From contig CM050447.1 in assembly GCA_027563935.2 (NCBI GenBank), forward strand, positions 78,539,461 to 78,603,460: a DNA stretch of 64,000 nucleotides, in the 5' to 3' direction. The notes under the pieces were generated by a model. That model did no database searches. It was not told the origin of the DNA and saw only the letters and a list, made by a program, of their open reading frames with translations. Source of the stretch: Costus lasius (lineage: Eukaryota > Streptophyta > Magnoliopsida > Zingiberales > Costaceae). The position numbers and the translations under genes are program-made. Below, piece after piece: positions 34,791 to 47,190 of the stretch (positions within the stretch are counted from its first letter, which is position 1; each line of letters begins with the position of its first letter).

Positions 34791-36012
34791 TCAAAAATCA
34801 AAATTTTCAATTCCACTCCAAGGATATTCAATGATCTTCCTACATTTATCAGAAAGTAAAATCATTAGTCCTTTCTTCAAATTTATATCTTCAATTACAA
34901 TAGGACTTTGATCAAAAGATGCAAGTATTGAATCATCAAAATAGTATTTCTGTCTCATATTAGATTCCTCAATAAAGCATAATTTTTTAAATAAATCAGA
35001 AGGTTCAACAGTAGATATGGCCAAAACATCAGAGTGAGATTCATCAATATTCATATTTTTTTTCCATCTTTTTCAAGTTCCTCATGCACTTCATCAAATA
35101 ATTTATCAATTTCAAAATTATCAACAAATTCAGAGTGAGATTTTTCAAAATCAATTTCCTCATGCTTTTCCACAAATAATTCATCATCAGAAAAATCAAA
35201 AGAATCAATCTTAGAATTACAAGAGTCAGATTTAACCATAAATAATAAATCATCAAAAGAATCAATTTCATCACTATCACTAGAATCAAGAGGGGATTTT
35301 TCAAATTCAATTTCCTCAATTTTTTCTTCAAATAAATTATCAAATGAATTAATTTTACAATTATCAAAATCAGAGTGAGATTCATTAATGTTCACATAAG
35401 GCTCAATCTCAAAACAATAATAATCAGAGGGGGACTTTTCTAAATCAATTTTCTCAGTTTCCAAATCAAACTCAAATAAACAATCTTGTTGTGCTATCTG
35501 GGTTTCTAGCATTTCAGAATGAGCACTCATATTATCTAGTCTAGAATTCATATGTTAAAGGTTTCATGTGCCTCCACACTTTGTTTTGTGAACTTTTCTA
35601 ACATCAACTCTAAGGTAGATTTTTCAGTGTCCTCATAGCATGGTTCAAAAATATGATTTGAGCAATCATCATAAAAAAAACTTGGTGAATTTTCCCATCT
35701 AGAATAATATTGATCATCCTGATACCATGATGAATTGGAATTTGGAGAAATTAAAATTTTGCAATCAGAAGTATAATGATCAAAACATGCACAAATATCA
35801 CATCTAATAGAAGATTAAGATTTCATAACATGGTGCATATTAAAAGTGTCTAATTTATGAGCCAAATAATCTAACTTATCTACAACAGTGTACCATGAAT
35901 CATCTTCATACCTTCCTTGTGGCATGTATACCTTACCTATTTCAGTTGCCCATGAGCTGTGATCAAAAGACATATCTTCAATTCTATCAAGAACAGAAAG
36001 ATTATCCAACAC
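34791..36012 (-). pseudogene. gag: Element E gag-derived acidic protein, broken
   Basis: It begins MLDNLSVLDRIEDMSFDHSSW (36012), which aligns with the part of gag after the capsid (LLEEMALNQNQW in B). After a stop comes a perfect CX2CX4HX4C knuckle (CDICACFDHYTSDC, 35761-35802), then a coiled coil (MLETQIAQQDCLFEFDLETEK) and acidic repeats built on SHSDF, NSFDDLL and EIEFEKS to about 35051. A last frame (35054-34791) has SHSDVLAIS and GLMILLSDK. As in C, the capsid core and all pol domains are missing. Confidence 0.7.
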
Positions 36013-36222
36013 TAATCAATCAAAATTTTTTTTAATTTTTATCAAAATATGTAAAAAAAAACAAAACACAAGCAAATAAAAAAATTTAGAAATCACAATT
36101 CTGTCACAACTTGTGAATATCCAAAACTTGCAAAAAAAAATAGAAAATAAAGTTAAATCTAAAACAAATAAAACATAGTCTAGCAATACTAACAACTATT
36201 TTGATATTAACAAAACTAAGGT

Positions 36223-36239
36223 CCCCGCCAATGGCGCCA
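36223..36239 (-). other. Element E primer binding site (tRNA-Asp)
   Basis: The plus strand reads CCCCGCCAATGGCGCCA against CCCCGGCAACGGCGCCA, two changes. Confidence 0.85.
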
Positions 36240-36245
36240 AAAACT

Positions 36246-37961
36246 TGTTGTAGTCCACAAGTGCATGGATACTTCGAAGTATTAAAAGATATCAAACCAC
36301 AAAGACCTACATGTTAAGTACCAAATACTTGTCTTCTCACTAGCTAAGCAAATCAAATATGATGAAAGCACAAACGGAAAGTAAACTAAATATCTGAGAG
36401 AGAAACTGGGACTAGGGTTTCATCCACCTTAATTTCCATGTCTAGATATAAATATGCATTCGTCAATCTAATCTTATTATGATAAAGATATAATTTACTT
36501 CATAAATGGATCATCTCGCTCTCGCACAAACAATCATACAAAGAACCAATCCTCACTCTCGTGCAAGATTTATTCAATGCTGAAGATAAGTAAACCATTA
36601 ACAAAGAACTCAAGGATCACTCTCGTGCATCAGAATTCTAAGTCAATCATCTCAAGTGGGAACTCAAGGATCACTCTCGTGCATCCGAATCTCAACACAG
36701 GTTCTACTTATGGTTCTCCTACGATCCAATACTCAATCTCTTGTAGTATCTTCATGTTTATCATAGTAACTCAATCCTAGATTTGGATTATCAACATGGC
36801 AATTATTCTTCTAAAATCAAGAAATAAGAACTAACCTAATTTCTTACGGTGAGTTCCTAATATTTAATTTTAGGGCTCCAAGTTCTCAAGCAAATTACCT
36901 CTCGGACCATATCGCGAGAACTCTAAAACATGCTAACAATATGAATCTTCAGAGAATTAAAGGCGTTCATCACATAAGTAATATTATCATAGTAAATTTA
37001 TCATGACGAAATAAGGATTATCTAGCCATATAAAATTAGGGGATTACACCCCATGTCCCAAAAAGTGTCTAAGCTAGCATGGTAGAGGAATTACAATAAA
37101 TCATAGTTTAGAATGATTAGAAATAAAAAAAAAGGGGTAGAAGATACAAAACAGGGCTGTAATGAAAATTATAGCCCGTAATTTTGTGAGTGAACAGTGC
37201 CGACGCTCGCTCTTTCGTTGATTTCTCCTCCGATTGATCTCCTTTCGCTCTGAAACTTCTGAAGTATTCTCTCCTCCTCCAGGCGAAGCTTCCTTGTGAT
37301 AATCGCGGCCTGAGGTGGCCTCTACGCCTCTTAGCGGAGGCCAAACCCTAAGGACGCCTCCCTCAATTTCTCTCTGGATAGTGGATAAAAATTGGGGCTT
37401 TCGGTTCCTTTTTCTTCTCCTCTTTGAGATGACTCTGTGGCTTCTTTCGAATCTCAATTTGGTGCCCTAAATCTCAAGATATCATCTTTTTAAGTTTTGG
37501 GCAGAAAAATCAGGAAACTGGGCCGAAAATTACGATACCATGAAAAAAATTACGGTAATGCCGTAATTTTCCTTAGAAGTTTCTAATCAAAAAGGCTCAA
37601 AATTATGGTACCATAATATTTATTACGGCACTGCCATAATTTCTTTCTATGCTTTCTGGGGCGGAAATTATGATACGATAATTTTCATCAGGGCACTATT
37701 GTAATTTTGTAAACTTGCTCCGATATGCATGAAAATTGACAGGCGGCTTCGTCTTGACGTTTGGAATCCATTGGTGTGTTTAAATCTTTCAAAATCCATC
37801 AAAATATGGCACTTTTTACCTAAAAATCATCAAAAATAAGAAAAAGTAGAGATTCTACAATATTTGACAAATAAGGCTTAAAAACAAGCAAAAGAGCATA
37901 AATATGACACAAGAAAACCAATGAAATGACACAAAATATACTATGAATTTTGGTGTCATCA
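36246..37961 (-). repeat. Element E 5' LTR
   Basis: 1716 bp; minus strand TGATGACACCAAAATTC...CGGACTACAACA. Its outer end abuts the CTCAG duplication. It has a hairpin near 37148-37170 (GGGCTGTAAT/ATTATAGCCC), palindromes at 37520-37710 and four CTCTCGTGCA-type motifs at 36508-36680. The sense frame 37457-37101 encodes RGVEATSGRDYHKEASPGGG, a segment shared with LTRs F and F2. Confidence 0.92.
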
Positions 37962-37966
37962 CTCAG

Positions 37967-40615
37967 TACTAGCATGCCCTCCATAAGTTGATCCATGACA
38001 CTGAAATAATATATCCTTGATCTCCTCTTCAGGGATACATCTTCTAAATATTCCATTTGCACATCTTATAAATACATAAGGCTCATCCCAAAAATAGTGT
38101 TTTACCTCAGCTAAAAATCTCTTCTTTCCTTGATAGCTCAAATCAAGAGGAAAAACATTAGCAACAAGATAATTTACTATATCAGCATACCATGGAGCCT
38201 TGATCTGTTCAATACTCAAGAGTTGTTCTTCTGGGAAGGAATCGTTGATGGAATCACTTTTATCAACTTCTATAGTTATCCTTGAAAGGTGATCTGCAAC
38301 TAAATTTTTTGATCCCTTTTTGTCTTTGATTTCCAAATCAAACTCTTGCAAAAGTAAAACCCATCTAAGAAGCCGCGGTTTACTTTCCTTCTTTTGCATC
38401 AAATACTTTACTACTGCATGATCAGTATACACCACAACTTTAGAGTTAATCAAATATGACCTAAATTTATCAAAAGCAAAAACTATGGCCAAAAGTTCCT
38501 TTTCTGTAGTGGTGTAGTTCCTTTTGCATCATCCAAAGTCTTGCTAGTGTAGTAAATAACATAAAGCTTCTTCTCTTTTCTCTGCCCTAGCACCACTCCT
38601 ATTGCAAAGTCACTAGTGTCACACATGAGCTCAAAGGGCAAACTCCAGTCCGAGGGTTGCATGATAGGCACTGAAATCAGAGCTTCCTTCAGTTCCTAAA
38701 AAGCAGAGAAACAATTTTCATCAAAGCAGAATTTAGCATCTTTGCAAAGTAAATCTGTAAGAGATTTAGCAATCTTAGAAAAATCCCTGATGAAATGCCG
38801 GTAAAATCCTGTATGTCTTAAAAAACTTCTAATCTCTTTGACCATAGTGGGTGGCTCAAGCTTCTCAAGCACCTCAATTTTGGCTTTGTCAACTTCTATT
38901 CCTCTTTCTGAAATTAGGTGCCCAAGAACTATTCCTTGCCTAACCATGAAATGACATTTTTCCCAGTTAAGCACAAGATTAGTATCCTCGCAGCTCTGCA
39001 AGACTCGAGATAAGTTAGCCAAACAATCATCAAAAGAAAAGCCATAGGCAGAAAAATCATCCATGAAAACATCCATGAAATCTTCAATAAATTCAGAAAA
39101 TATAGCCATCATACACCTTTGAAAAGTAGCAGGTGCATTACACAATCCGAAAGGCATCCTCTTATATGTAAAAGTACCATATGGACAAGTAAAATTAGTC
39201 TTATCTTGATCATCAGGATGAATGGGAATTTGAAAAAATCCAGAGTATCCATCAAGAAAATAGAAATAAGAATGATTTGTAAGTCTCTCAACCATCTGAT
39301 CAATAAAAGGTAAGGGGAAATGGTCTTTCCTAGTAGCCGCATTCAATTTTCTATAGGCTATGCACATACGCCAACTAGTTACTGTTCTAATAGAAATCAA
39401 CTCATTATCTTTATTTTTCATTACAGTGACTCCCCCTTTTTTAAGAACACAATGTATAGGACTTAGCCATTTACTATCGGAGATAAGATAGATAATACCT
39501 GCATCGAGTAGTTTCAGTACTTTCTTCTTCACTACTTTCTTCATGGATGGGTTAAGTCTCCTCTGAAAATCCACATGTGGCTTGTGTTCCTCTTCCATCA
39601 AAATCCTGTGCATACAAAAAGAAGGATTTATTCCTTTCAAATCATCAATAGTATATCCAATTACCTTCCTATGAATTCTCAATTCCTATAGAAGCAAAAC
39701 AGTCTACCTTTCATTATGTTGTGCATCAACAATGATAGGGTAAGTAGAATTAGGTCCAAGAAATTCATAATGAAGATTATCAGGTAAAGTCTTGAGTTCT
39801 ACTTTTGGGACCTTCTCTTCTTCATTCTTATTATCATCACAAATAGTTAAATCATGAAATTCAGCATTAGAATCTAAATTGCTATCTAAATCAGAATTGA
39901 ATTCACAAGTTTCAACAAACAAATCACTAAGATCATAGACAGTATCATCTACAGAGTGTACACTACAGCAAAAACTAGTGTACGAAGGTTTCTTCATAAA
40001 ATCATTCAGATCAAACTCAATTTTGTTATCACCAATATTTAGAGTGAGTTTACCGTTCTTCACATCAATGAGTGCCCCTGTAGTACCTAAGAACGGTCTA
40101 CCAAGTATGATTGGAATCTTAGCATCTTCATCCATCTCTAAGACTACAAAATCCGTTGGAACAAAATACTTACCAACCTGGATCGAAACATCCTCAAGAA
40201 TCCCTACGGGATACTTAACTGAACGGTCAGCGAGCTGCAAAGATATTGAAGTTGGTTTGTGAGACCCCATGTCCAGTTTCCTGCAAACATATAAAGGCAT
40301 TAGACTCACACTAGCTCCCAAATCACATAAGGCTCGATCAAAAGCCATACTCCCAATCAAACAAGGAATAGAGAAACTACCTGGATCCTTTAGTTTCGGT
40401 GGCAATTTATTTTGAAAGATGGCACTACACTCTTCAGTTAATGCCACAGTACCATAGTCCTCTATCTTTCTCTTATTAGACAAAATTTCTTTTAAAAATT
40501 TAGCATATGTGGGCATTTGAGATAAAGCATCAGTGAATGGAATATTAATGTACAGCTTTTTCAAGACATCAAGAAATTTTCCAAATTGCTTATCTAATTT
40601 AGCTTGCACTTGTCT
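37967..40615 (-). pseudogene. pol: Element B pol: protease, RT, RNase H and start of integrase
   Basis: Protease: FDRALCDLGASVSLMPLYVC near 40300-40350. RT (39682-38696): HKPHVDFQRRLNPSMKK, FLDGYSGFFQIPIHPDDQ, FGLCNAPATFQRCMM and catalytic FMDVFMDDFS, then the thumb motif RSFLRHTGFYRHFI. RNase H: ELMCDTSDFAIGVVLGQR and [13 protein letters not shown], ending [16 protein letters not shown]. Integrase begins ([12 protein letters not shown]) and is cut at 37967 by insertion E; it resumes at 26302. Stops lie between gag and protease (40610), between protease and RT (39690), and at the RT/RNase H border, with a frame change near 38490. Confidence 0.92.
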
Positions 40616-42243
40616 CTAGGGAAAAGGTATAGGAGGTCTATAAAGGGCTGGTGAACTAGGTCGAGAAACATCAATCTGACATGGCTCATCCTCTTTCGGT
40701 TCATCACCCCGAAAAGGTGGTAGACTAGCATGGGACTGCACATGAGCAGGTAGTGTTTCTAAGCCCGGTTCACTGCTATGTTCTATGTTGGGCTCTTCCT
40801 CCTCATTATCTAATCTACCCCTTGGTTCATCTAATTGCTTCCCACTCCTGGTAGTGATAGCATTACAATGCTCCCTAGGGTTTGGTTCATGTTTAGCAGG
40901 TAATTTCCCTGGGGGTCTATAAGATGTGCTAGCTTGTTGTGCAATCTGAGTTTCTAAAATCTTATTGTGTTCAGTCAAGGACCCTACCTGAGAAGTAAGA
41001 TGATTTATTGTGTCTTTTTGGTGCTTCATTTCATCCATAATTTTTTCAAATTTTTGGTCTTGACTAGCCATGAATTTTTCAAACATGGATTCGAAACTAG
41101 TGTTCTAGGGCTGATTTTGATTTTGCTGCCTCTGTCGGTATCCTCTTTCCTCAATCTGTCCCCTTATAGCATTATTATTATTCTTCCAAGATAAATTTGG
41201 GTGATTCCTCCATCCAAGGTTATAAGTATTAGAATAGAGATCATTATTTCTACTTTGATTGTAACCCCCGACACCATTAACTTGTCCTTTACCCTGATTA
41301 GTAATAACTCTACAATCTTCATAATAATGACCTTGATTACCATAGACATCACAAATAGCAGAAACTACAGCAGTTTGCATTTGAAAAGAATCAAATCTAT
41401 TACACAAAGTATCTACCTTTTCTGCCAAGGAACGCAAATCATCACTTTCGTTCTTACCATGTGGAGGATGATACAGCACTCTTCTCTCAATAGTCCACTG
41501 GTTTTGATTCAAAGCCATCTCCTCCAGCAACTTAAAAGCATCCTCAATGGTTCTGCTCATGAGGGCTCCTCCTACAGCAGCATCAACAGTCATACGAGAA
41601 TTATAAAGCAAATCATTATAAAAAGTATGTATTAAAACCCATTTTGAAGGGCATGGTGAGGACACTTCCGTAATAACTCATTGAAATGCTCCCATGCCTC
41701 GCTCAAAGACTCGCCATCTCGCTGTGCAAAGCTAGTGATCTGGTTCCTTAACTAGATCGTCTTGCTGGGTGGGAAATACTTTGTCAAGAAAGCATTAGAG
41801 AGTTGTTCCCATGTAGTGAATGTTCCAGTAGGTTGAATTTGAAGCCAGGAACATGTGCGATCCCTGAGAGAAAAAGGAAATAATTTGAGTTTCAATGCAT
41901 CATTAGAAATACTATTGATTTTAATCGTATCACATAATTCAAGAAATAAAGCAAGATGTTGATTAGGATCTTTGAGTGGGGATCCTCCAAATTGATTCTG
42001 CTGAACCATGGATAGAAAAGCAGGCTTGATTTCAAAGTTATTAGCCTCTATAGCTGGTCTACCAATACTTGAGTGTATCTCCTATGGTTTAGGAGTTGCA
42101 TAGTCCCTAAGTAATTTTCTATCTGCCATGACTACTGCTTCCTCCTGCCTTTCTTCAAATCTGAGTCTCCTGTTCAGTCTAAGAGTTCTGTTAATTTCAA
42201 GGTCTAAGGGAACTAGAGGACCTGATCTAAGATTCCTATGCAT
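40616..42243 (-). pseudogene. gag: Element B gag, broken
   Basis: Start at the ATG at 42243 (MHRNLRSGPLVPLDLEINRT). The capsid core [21 protein letters not shown] and [19 protein letters not shown] lies at 42009-41752. NC region: VLYHPPHGKNESDD and a knuckle with one Cys lost (CDVYGNQGHYYEDC). Then YNLGWRNHPNLSWKN, a coiled coil (LTSQVGSLTEHNKILETQ) and SYRPPGKLPAKHEPNPREH. Four stops or frame changes split it (near 42090, 41750, 41660 and 41100). Domain order equals A and J. Confidence 0.9.
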
Positions 42244-42404
42244 GCACAAGTAAGAAGATCAAATAAACTCAAAATATGCAGAAAAATGTAGAAAACATAA
42301 TGAATCTCAGCTTCTGAAGATTCCAAAAAGAAAAGCACAAAACAAAACAAAACCTAGTCTAGTAATACTTTCAATTTCTTCAATATGAACAAAAAAACAA
42401 AGGT

Positions 42405-42421
42405 CCCCGGCAACGACGCCA
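42405..42421 (-). other. Element B primer binding site (tRNA-Asp)
   Basis: The plus strand reads CCCCGGCAACGACGCCA, 16 of 17 bases matching the tRNA-Asp 3' end. Confidence 0.92.
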
Positions 42422-42427
42422 AAAACT

Positions 42428-45400
42428 TGTTGTGTCCGCAAGTGTACGGATACTCGAAGTAATAAAAAGTTATTGAACCACAGAGACCTCGTTGTTAAGT
42501 ACCAAAGAATTGATTTCTCACAAGCTAAGCAAACTGAATATGATGTAAGCAAACGATAAGAAAGTTTACTAAATATTAGAGGGAAAGAATTGGGACTAGG
42601 GGTTCAACCATCTTAATTTTAATGACCAGATATAATTAAACACTCATCAGTTTATTCTTGTTATGATATAGATGTAATTTGCTTTAATAAGAAATCGTCT
42701 TGCTCTCGCACAGATGATTTGCATAAAATAATTCTCACTCTCGCGCAGATTTATTCTATGTTTATGGAAAAGCAAACCTTGACATAGAGATTTAAGAATC
42801 ACTCTCGTGCATTCGATCCTGATATCAAAATCTCAAGTGAAACTAAGTATTCTCATACCCTAGTTCCACTAGTTTTACTTAAGGGTTTCTAACAATCCAA
42901 TATCTATCTCTAGCATATTTTCATGTCTAAAACAGTAATATTTTCTAGATCAGTCTATCAACAAGTCAATAGACTTCTAAAATCTAGAGATAAGAACACA
43001 ACTAATTTCTTACGATGAGTTCCTAAACCTCAATTTTAGGGTTCCAAGTTTTGCAAATTACTTTTCAGTCCATATCACAAAACTCTAACACATGCTAATG
43101 ATTGAAACAAGAAAAGATTAAAGACGTAAATCACTTAAGTAAAATTATCATATCAAAAACATCCTGATGAAATAAAGGTCATCCTGTCATTAAGAAATTA
43201 AGAAGTCTATACCCCCTTGTCCCAAAGAGGTTTAAGCTAGCATGATTGAAGAATTACAATAAAACATTATTTAGAAGGATCAGAAACTGAAAGAGTAGAC
43301 ATAAGGTTACTAAACAGGGCTGTAAGAAAAATTACAGCCCGTAGTTTAGCCTGGAAATGCAATGAACAGTGGTAGTGCCCATGTTTTCGCTGATTTCTCC
43401 CTCGATCGGTCTCCTTTCACTCTGAAACTTTTCATGTGTCCTCTCCTCCTTCAAGTGAAGCTTCCTCTTAAATTTCTAATGACATGAAAATTAATATTAT
43501 ATTTTGTGTCATTTCATTGGTCTTTTTGTGTCATATTTATGCTCTTTTGCTTATTTTTAAGCCTTATTTGTCAAATATTGCGGAATCTACACCATTTCTT
43601 ATTTTTCATCATTTTTAGGTAAAAAGTGCCATATTTGTAGGGATTTTGGAAGATTTGAGCACACCAATGGATTCCAGGCGTCGAGAGGAAGCTACCCGTC
43701 AATTTTCATGCAAATCAGAGCAAGTTTGAAAATTACACCCCGGGTGTAATTTTTATTATGACCTGTAATTTTCTGCCCAGATTACACCCCGGGTGTAATA
43801 TTGATTATGGCCCGTAATTTCTGCCCCAAAATGCACAAAAGCAAATTACGGCAGTCCCGTAATAAAAATTACACTACCGTAATTTCTGCCTAGAAATTCA
43901 TAGAACAAAATACGGCACTACCGTAATATTTTTTATGAGCCATAATTTCTTGGAAATTATCCACATAACACATTATGGCACTGTCGTAATCAAAATTATG
44001 GCCGTAATTCTGAATTTGAACGAGTCTTCCGCCGCCGCTCCAAAGCCCGATTTTTGTGATGCAATATCAGAAGATCCAAGGCACCAATTCAAAAACCGTA
44101 AAAAAGGGAGTGATCTATATATAGAGGAGAATATTTGAGGACAAGAATAATCGAATTACATCAAGAATCAAGAGAGAAATCAAAAAGGGCGTCCCTAAGG
44201 CATGGCCTCTTGCCGAGAGGCGTAGAGGCCACCTCAGGTCACAAAATTTACAAGAAAGCTTCGCCAGGAGGAGGAGAAGATACCCCAAAAGTTTCAGAGC
44301 GAAAGGAGAATGATTGGAGGAGAAATCAATGAAATTGCAGGTGTCTGCACTGTTCACACGCGAAATTACGGGCTGTAATTTTTATTACAGCCTAGTGTTT
44401 AGTAAAATTCCTCTTTCTCTTCGATTTCTGATCATTCTAGACTATGGATTATTGTAATCCTTCTACCATGCTAGCTTAAATATCTTTTGGGACATGGGGG
44501 TATAATCCCCTTAATTTCTTAATGACTAGATAATTTTATTTCGTCAGGATAATTTTACTATGATAATTCTACTTATGCGATGATTGCTTTTAATTATCCA
44601 TTGATTCATATTATCAGCATGATTTAGAGTTTTTGTGATATAGACTGAAAAGTGATTTGCGAAAACTTGGAACCCTAAAATTAGGATTTAGGAACTCATC
44701 GTAAGAAATTAGGTTTGTTCTTATTTCTAGATTTTAGAAGCTTATTGCCATGTTGATAATCTGATCTAAGGATTGAGTTATTGAAACAACCATGAAGATG
44801 CTGTAACAAATTAAGTATCGGATCGTTGGAGAACCTTAAGTAGAACCTGTGAAACTATAGTATGAGAATATGTAGTTTTCACTTGAGATGATTGACTCAG
44901 AATTCGGATGCATGAAAGTGATCCTTGAGTTATTTGTCAATGATTTACTTAAATTTAACATTGAATAGATCCTGTGTGAAAGTGAGTATTGGTTCTTTGT
45001 AAATTATCTATGCGAAAGCGAGATGATTTCTTTATTAAGTAAATTATTTCTTTATCATAATAAAATTAGACTGACGACCTCTTATTTATATCTAGTTATT
45101 GAAATTAAGGTGGATGAAACCCTAGTCCCAGTTTTCCTCTCTGATTATCTGCACGCTATCTGATCATTTGCTTACATCATATTAGATTTGCTTAGCTAGT
45201 GAGAAAACAACTATTCGGTATTTAACACATAGGTCTCTGTGGCTCGATATCTTTTATTACTTCGAAGTATTCGTGCACTTGCAGACACAACAATTTCACG
45301 GTCGATAGTGGTCTGTACGCTTCCCAGCGACGAACCCTAGGGCGGTGACCAATCTCTCGATTTCTCTTTGAATCAGGAAAACTAATTGGGGCCTCTTGTT

Positions 45401-46074
45401 TGCAGATCTTCCCCTCTTTATGTAGATCATTCCCCTTTTTATGGATCTGGAAATAGTTGCCTAAAACTCGAAAAATCGTCTTTGCAAGCTTTCATGAATA
45501 GTAACAGTGGAAGAATCGGGCAATCACAAAAGTCTAAGTTGAAATTACGGCACCATGAAGAACATTACGGCAGTGACGTAATCGTTTCAGAAGTTTCTGT
45601 AAGGAAATGACTCAAAATTATGGTATTGTAAAATGCATTACGACAGTGCCGTAATCACCTCAAAAGTCTCTGTATGAAAACAGCCCGACATTACGGCACC
45701 ATAAAAAGTATTACGGTAGTGCTGTAACCTTTGCTTGGACAAAAAAAATCTTCTAAGAATACGGCAGCAGAATTTGGTTTGCAGATTACGAGCGTAATAT
45801 TCCTTACGGCACTACCGTAATTTCTCTGTGAAGTCCAATTTGGCTTGAAGTTCGATGTGTAGTCACCTCTTGATGATTAGAATTTGTCCATGCATTGAAA
45901 TTGCTTGAAAACCATGAAAATGATGCCTTTTTACCTAAAATTGATCAAAAACCAAGAAAGGTGTAGATTCCGAAACATTTGATAAATAAGGCATAAAAAT
46001 AAGCAAATGAGCATGATTATGACCCAAAAGTACAATGGAATTAGCAAGAAATATGCTATGAAATTTAGAGTCAT
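42428..46074 (-). repeat. Element B 5' LTR, interrupted by solo LTR F
   Basis: LTR sequence covers 42428-43476 and 45298-46074, about 1826 bp without F and one TSD copy. A palindrome array is at 45540-45830 and the GGGCTGTAA/TTACAGCCC hairpin at about 43317-43340. Confidence 0.92.
43477..45292 (+). mobile_element. Solo LTR F in element B 5' LTR
   Basis: 1816 bp, flanked by perfect ATTTC repeats (43472-43476 and 45293-45297). The start reads TAATGACATG where TGATGACAC is usual, a mutated terminus; the end is GCAGACACAACA. The uninterrupted site is visible in the 3' LTR at about 12856. It is related to E and F2. It carries two ATTACACCCCGGGTGTAAT palindromes (43732, 43781) plus ACGG/CCGT ones to 44015. 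No internal region remains, so LTR-LTR recombination removed the body. Confidence 0.95.
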
Positions 46075-47100
46075 CATTCTTTCATTCAAAATTCTTAGAG
46101 AGAAAATCTTTAGTCTCATACAATAATCCTAAAACATTAGCAGCAAGCAAAATATCATCAACATATAGAACTAAAAGTATAAACTTACTCCCACTGATCT
46201 TTTGATATATACACCTATCAATAGTGTTTTCTTGAAAACCGAAAGATGTTATGGTATCATTAAACTTAATATGCCATTGGCGGGAAGCTTGTTTTAGTCA
46301 ATATATTGATTTCTTAAGTTTACACACCATGTGACCTTTTCCTTCAATGGTAAAACCTTCAGGTTGATCCATGTAAACTTCTTCCTCAAGATCTCCATTT
46401 AGAAATGTTGTTTTCACATTCATTTAGTGTAACTCTAAATCAAACTGAGCTACAAGTGTCATAATAATTCTTAATAAGTATTTCTTTGAGATAGGAGAAA
46501 ATGTCTCTACATAATCTATGCCATTCTTTTGAGTATAACCTTTGGCAACAAGTCTGGCTATATATTGTTCTATATTGCCATTCGAGTCATATTTGGTCTT
46601 AAAGACCCATTTACATCAAACTCATTTACAACCGTCTAGCAAATCAATGAGATCCCAGACATTATTTTGTGTCATTGAGTCTAACTCATCTTTCATGGCA
46701 TTAATCCATTTATCAGACTCTTTACTTTCTATGGCTTGTGAAAAAGAAACAGGATCTTTATTAATGCCACAATCAAATTCTGACTCCTGCAAATAAACCA
46801 CATAGTCATCAGGAACAGCTGACCTTCTTATTCTTACAGGTTTTCTTAAGGCTATCCCATGTGGTTCATTTATGTCAGTTGGATGTAAGTTAGTTACTTC
46901 ATGAGGCGCTGCTTCATGCAAATGTTGCTCAACATCATTTTGTTCCTCTAATGTTGGGGCAATATTCGATTTGGATATGGATATTAAAAAATTTATGGGT
47001 AATGGAACATCAACTCTAATTTCATTAATATCCATAATTTGTCTTTTAGCACTCCCACTAACTTCTCCATTTTAAATAAATTTGGCATTAGCTGTTTCAA
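46075..47100 (-). pseudogene. pol: Copia element G, reverse transcriptase (N-terminal and central part)
   Basis: 47035-46622 has the pre-RT linker and RT start (KPVRIRRSAVPDDYVVY, KWINAMKDELDSMTQNNVWDL). Then, with frame changes, TTFLNGDLEEEVYMDQPEGF and the catalytic block KFILLVLYVDDILLAAN near 46160. It ends at FLSKNFE at 46080, where element B is inserted, and continues at 11851. One A seems lost just before the junction (GAATG for GAAATG). Confidence 0.9.
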
Positions 47101-47190
47101 CAATTCTTTGACTATGGTTTAGACAATAAAACATATACTCTTTAGATTTCTCTGGATAACCAATAAAGTAACCATTAACAGTTCGAGCAT

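Larger units (their letters stand above)
26308..37961. mobile_element. Compound insertion D+E, tail to tail, in element B integrase
   Basis: Both outer ends are LTR starts: TGATGACTCTAAATTTC reading + at 26308, and TGATGACACCAAAATTC reading - at 37961. The flanks are identical, CTCAG at 26303-26307 and 37962-37966. The integrase reading frame is continuous across these flanks. Two elements in opposite orientation therefore share one target duplication. The inner join (34263-34408) is a mosaic of LTR and leader pieces. Confidence 0.85.
11852..46074 (-). mobile_element. Element B: Athila-like Ty3/gypsy retrotransposon, full span with nested insertions
   Basis: Both ends are defined. On the minus strand the element starts TGATGACTCTAAATTTC at 46074 and ends ACTTGCGGACACAACA at 11852. 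It sits inside the copia RT gene, with flanks ATCTT (11847-11851) and TTCTT (46075-46079), a 5-bp duplication with one mismatch. Order on the minus strand: 5' LTR (with solo LTR F), PBS, gag, protease, RT, RNase H, integrase (with compound insertion D/E), ORF1-like gene, 3' UTR, 3' LTR (with element C). The two LTRs differ by roughly 5% over the first 170 bp, counted by eye. The 3' LTR also lacks about 36 bp between two CTCTCGC repeats. Confidence 0.9.

Noticed and set aside
39109..39342. Minus-strand frames overlapping RT (and similar shadows over gag, integrase and ORF1)
   Set aside because: They are alternative frames of the retroelement genes already described.
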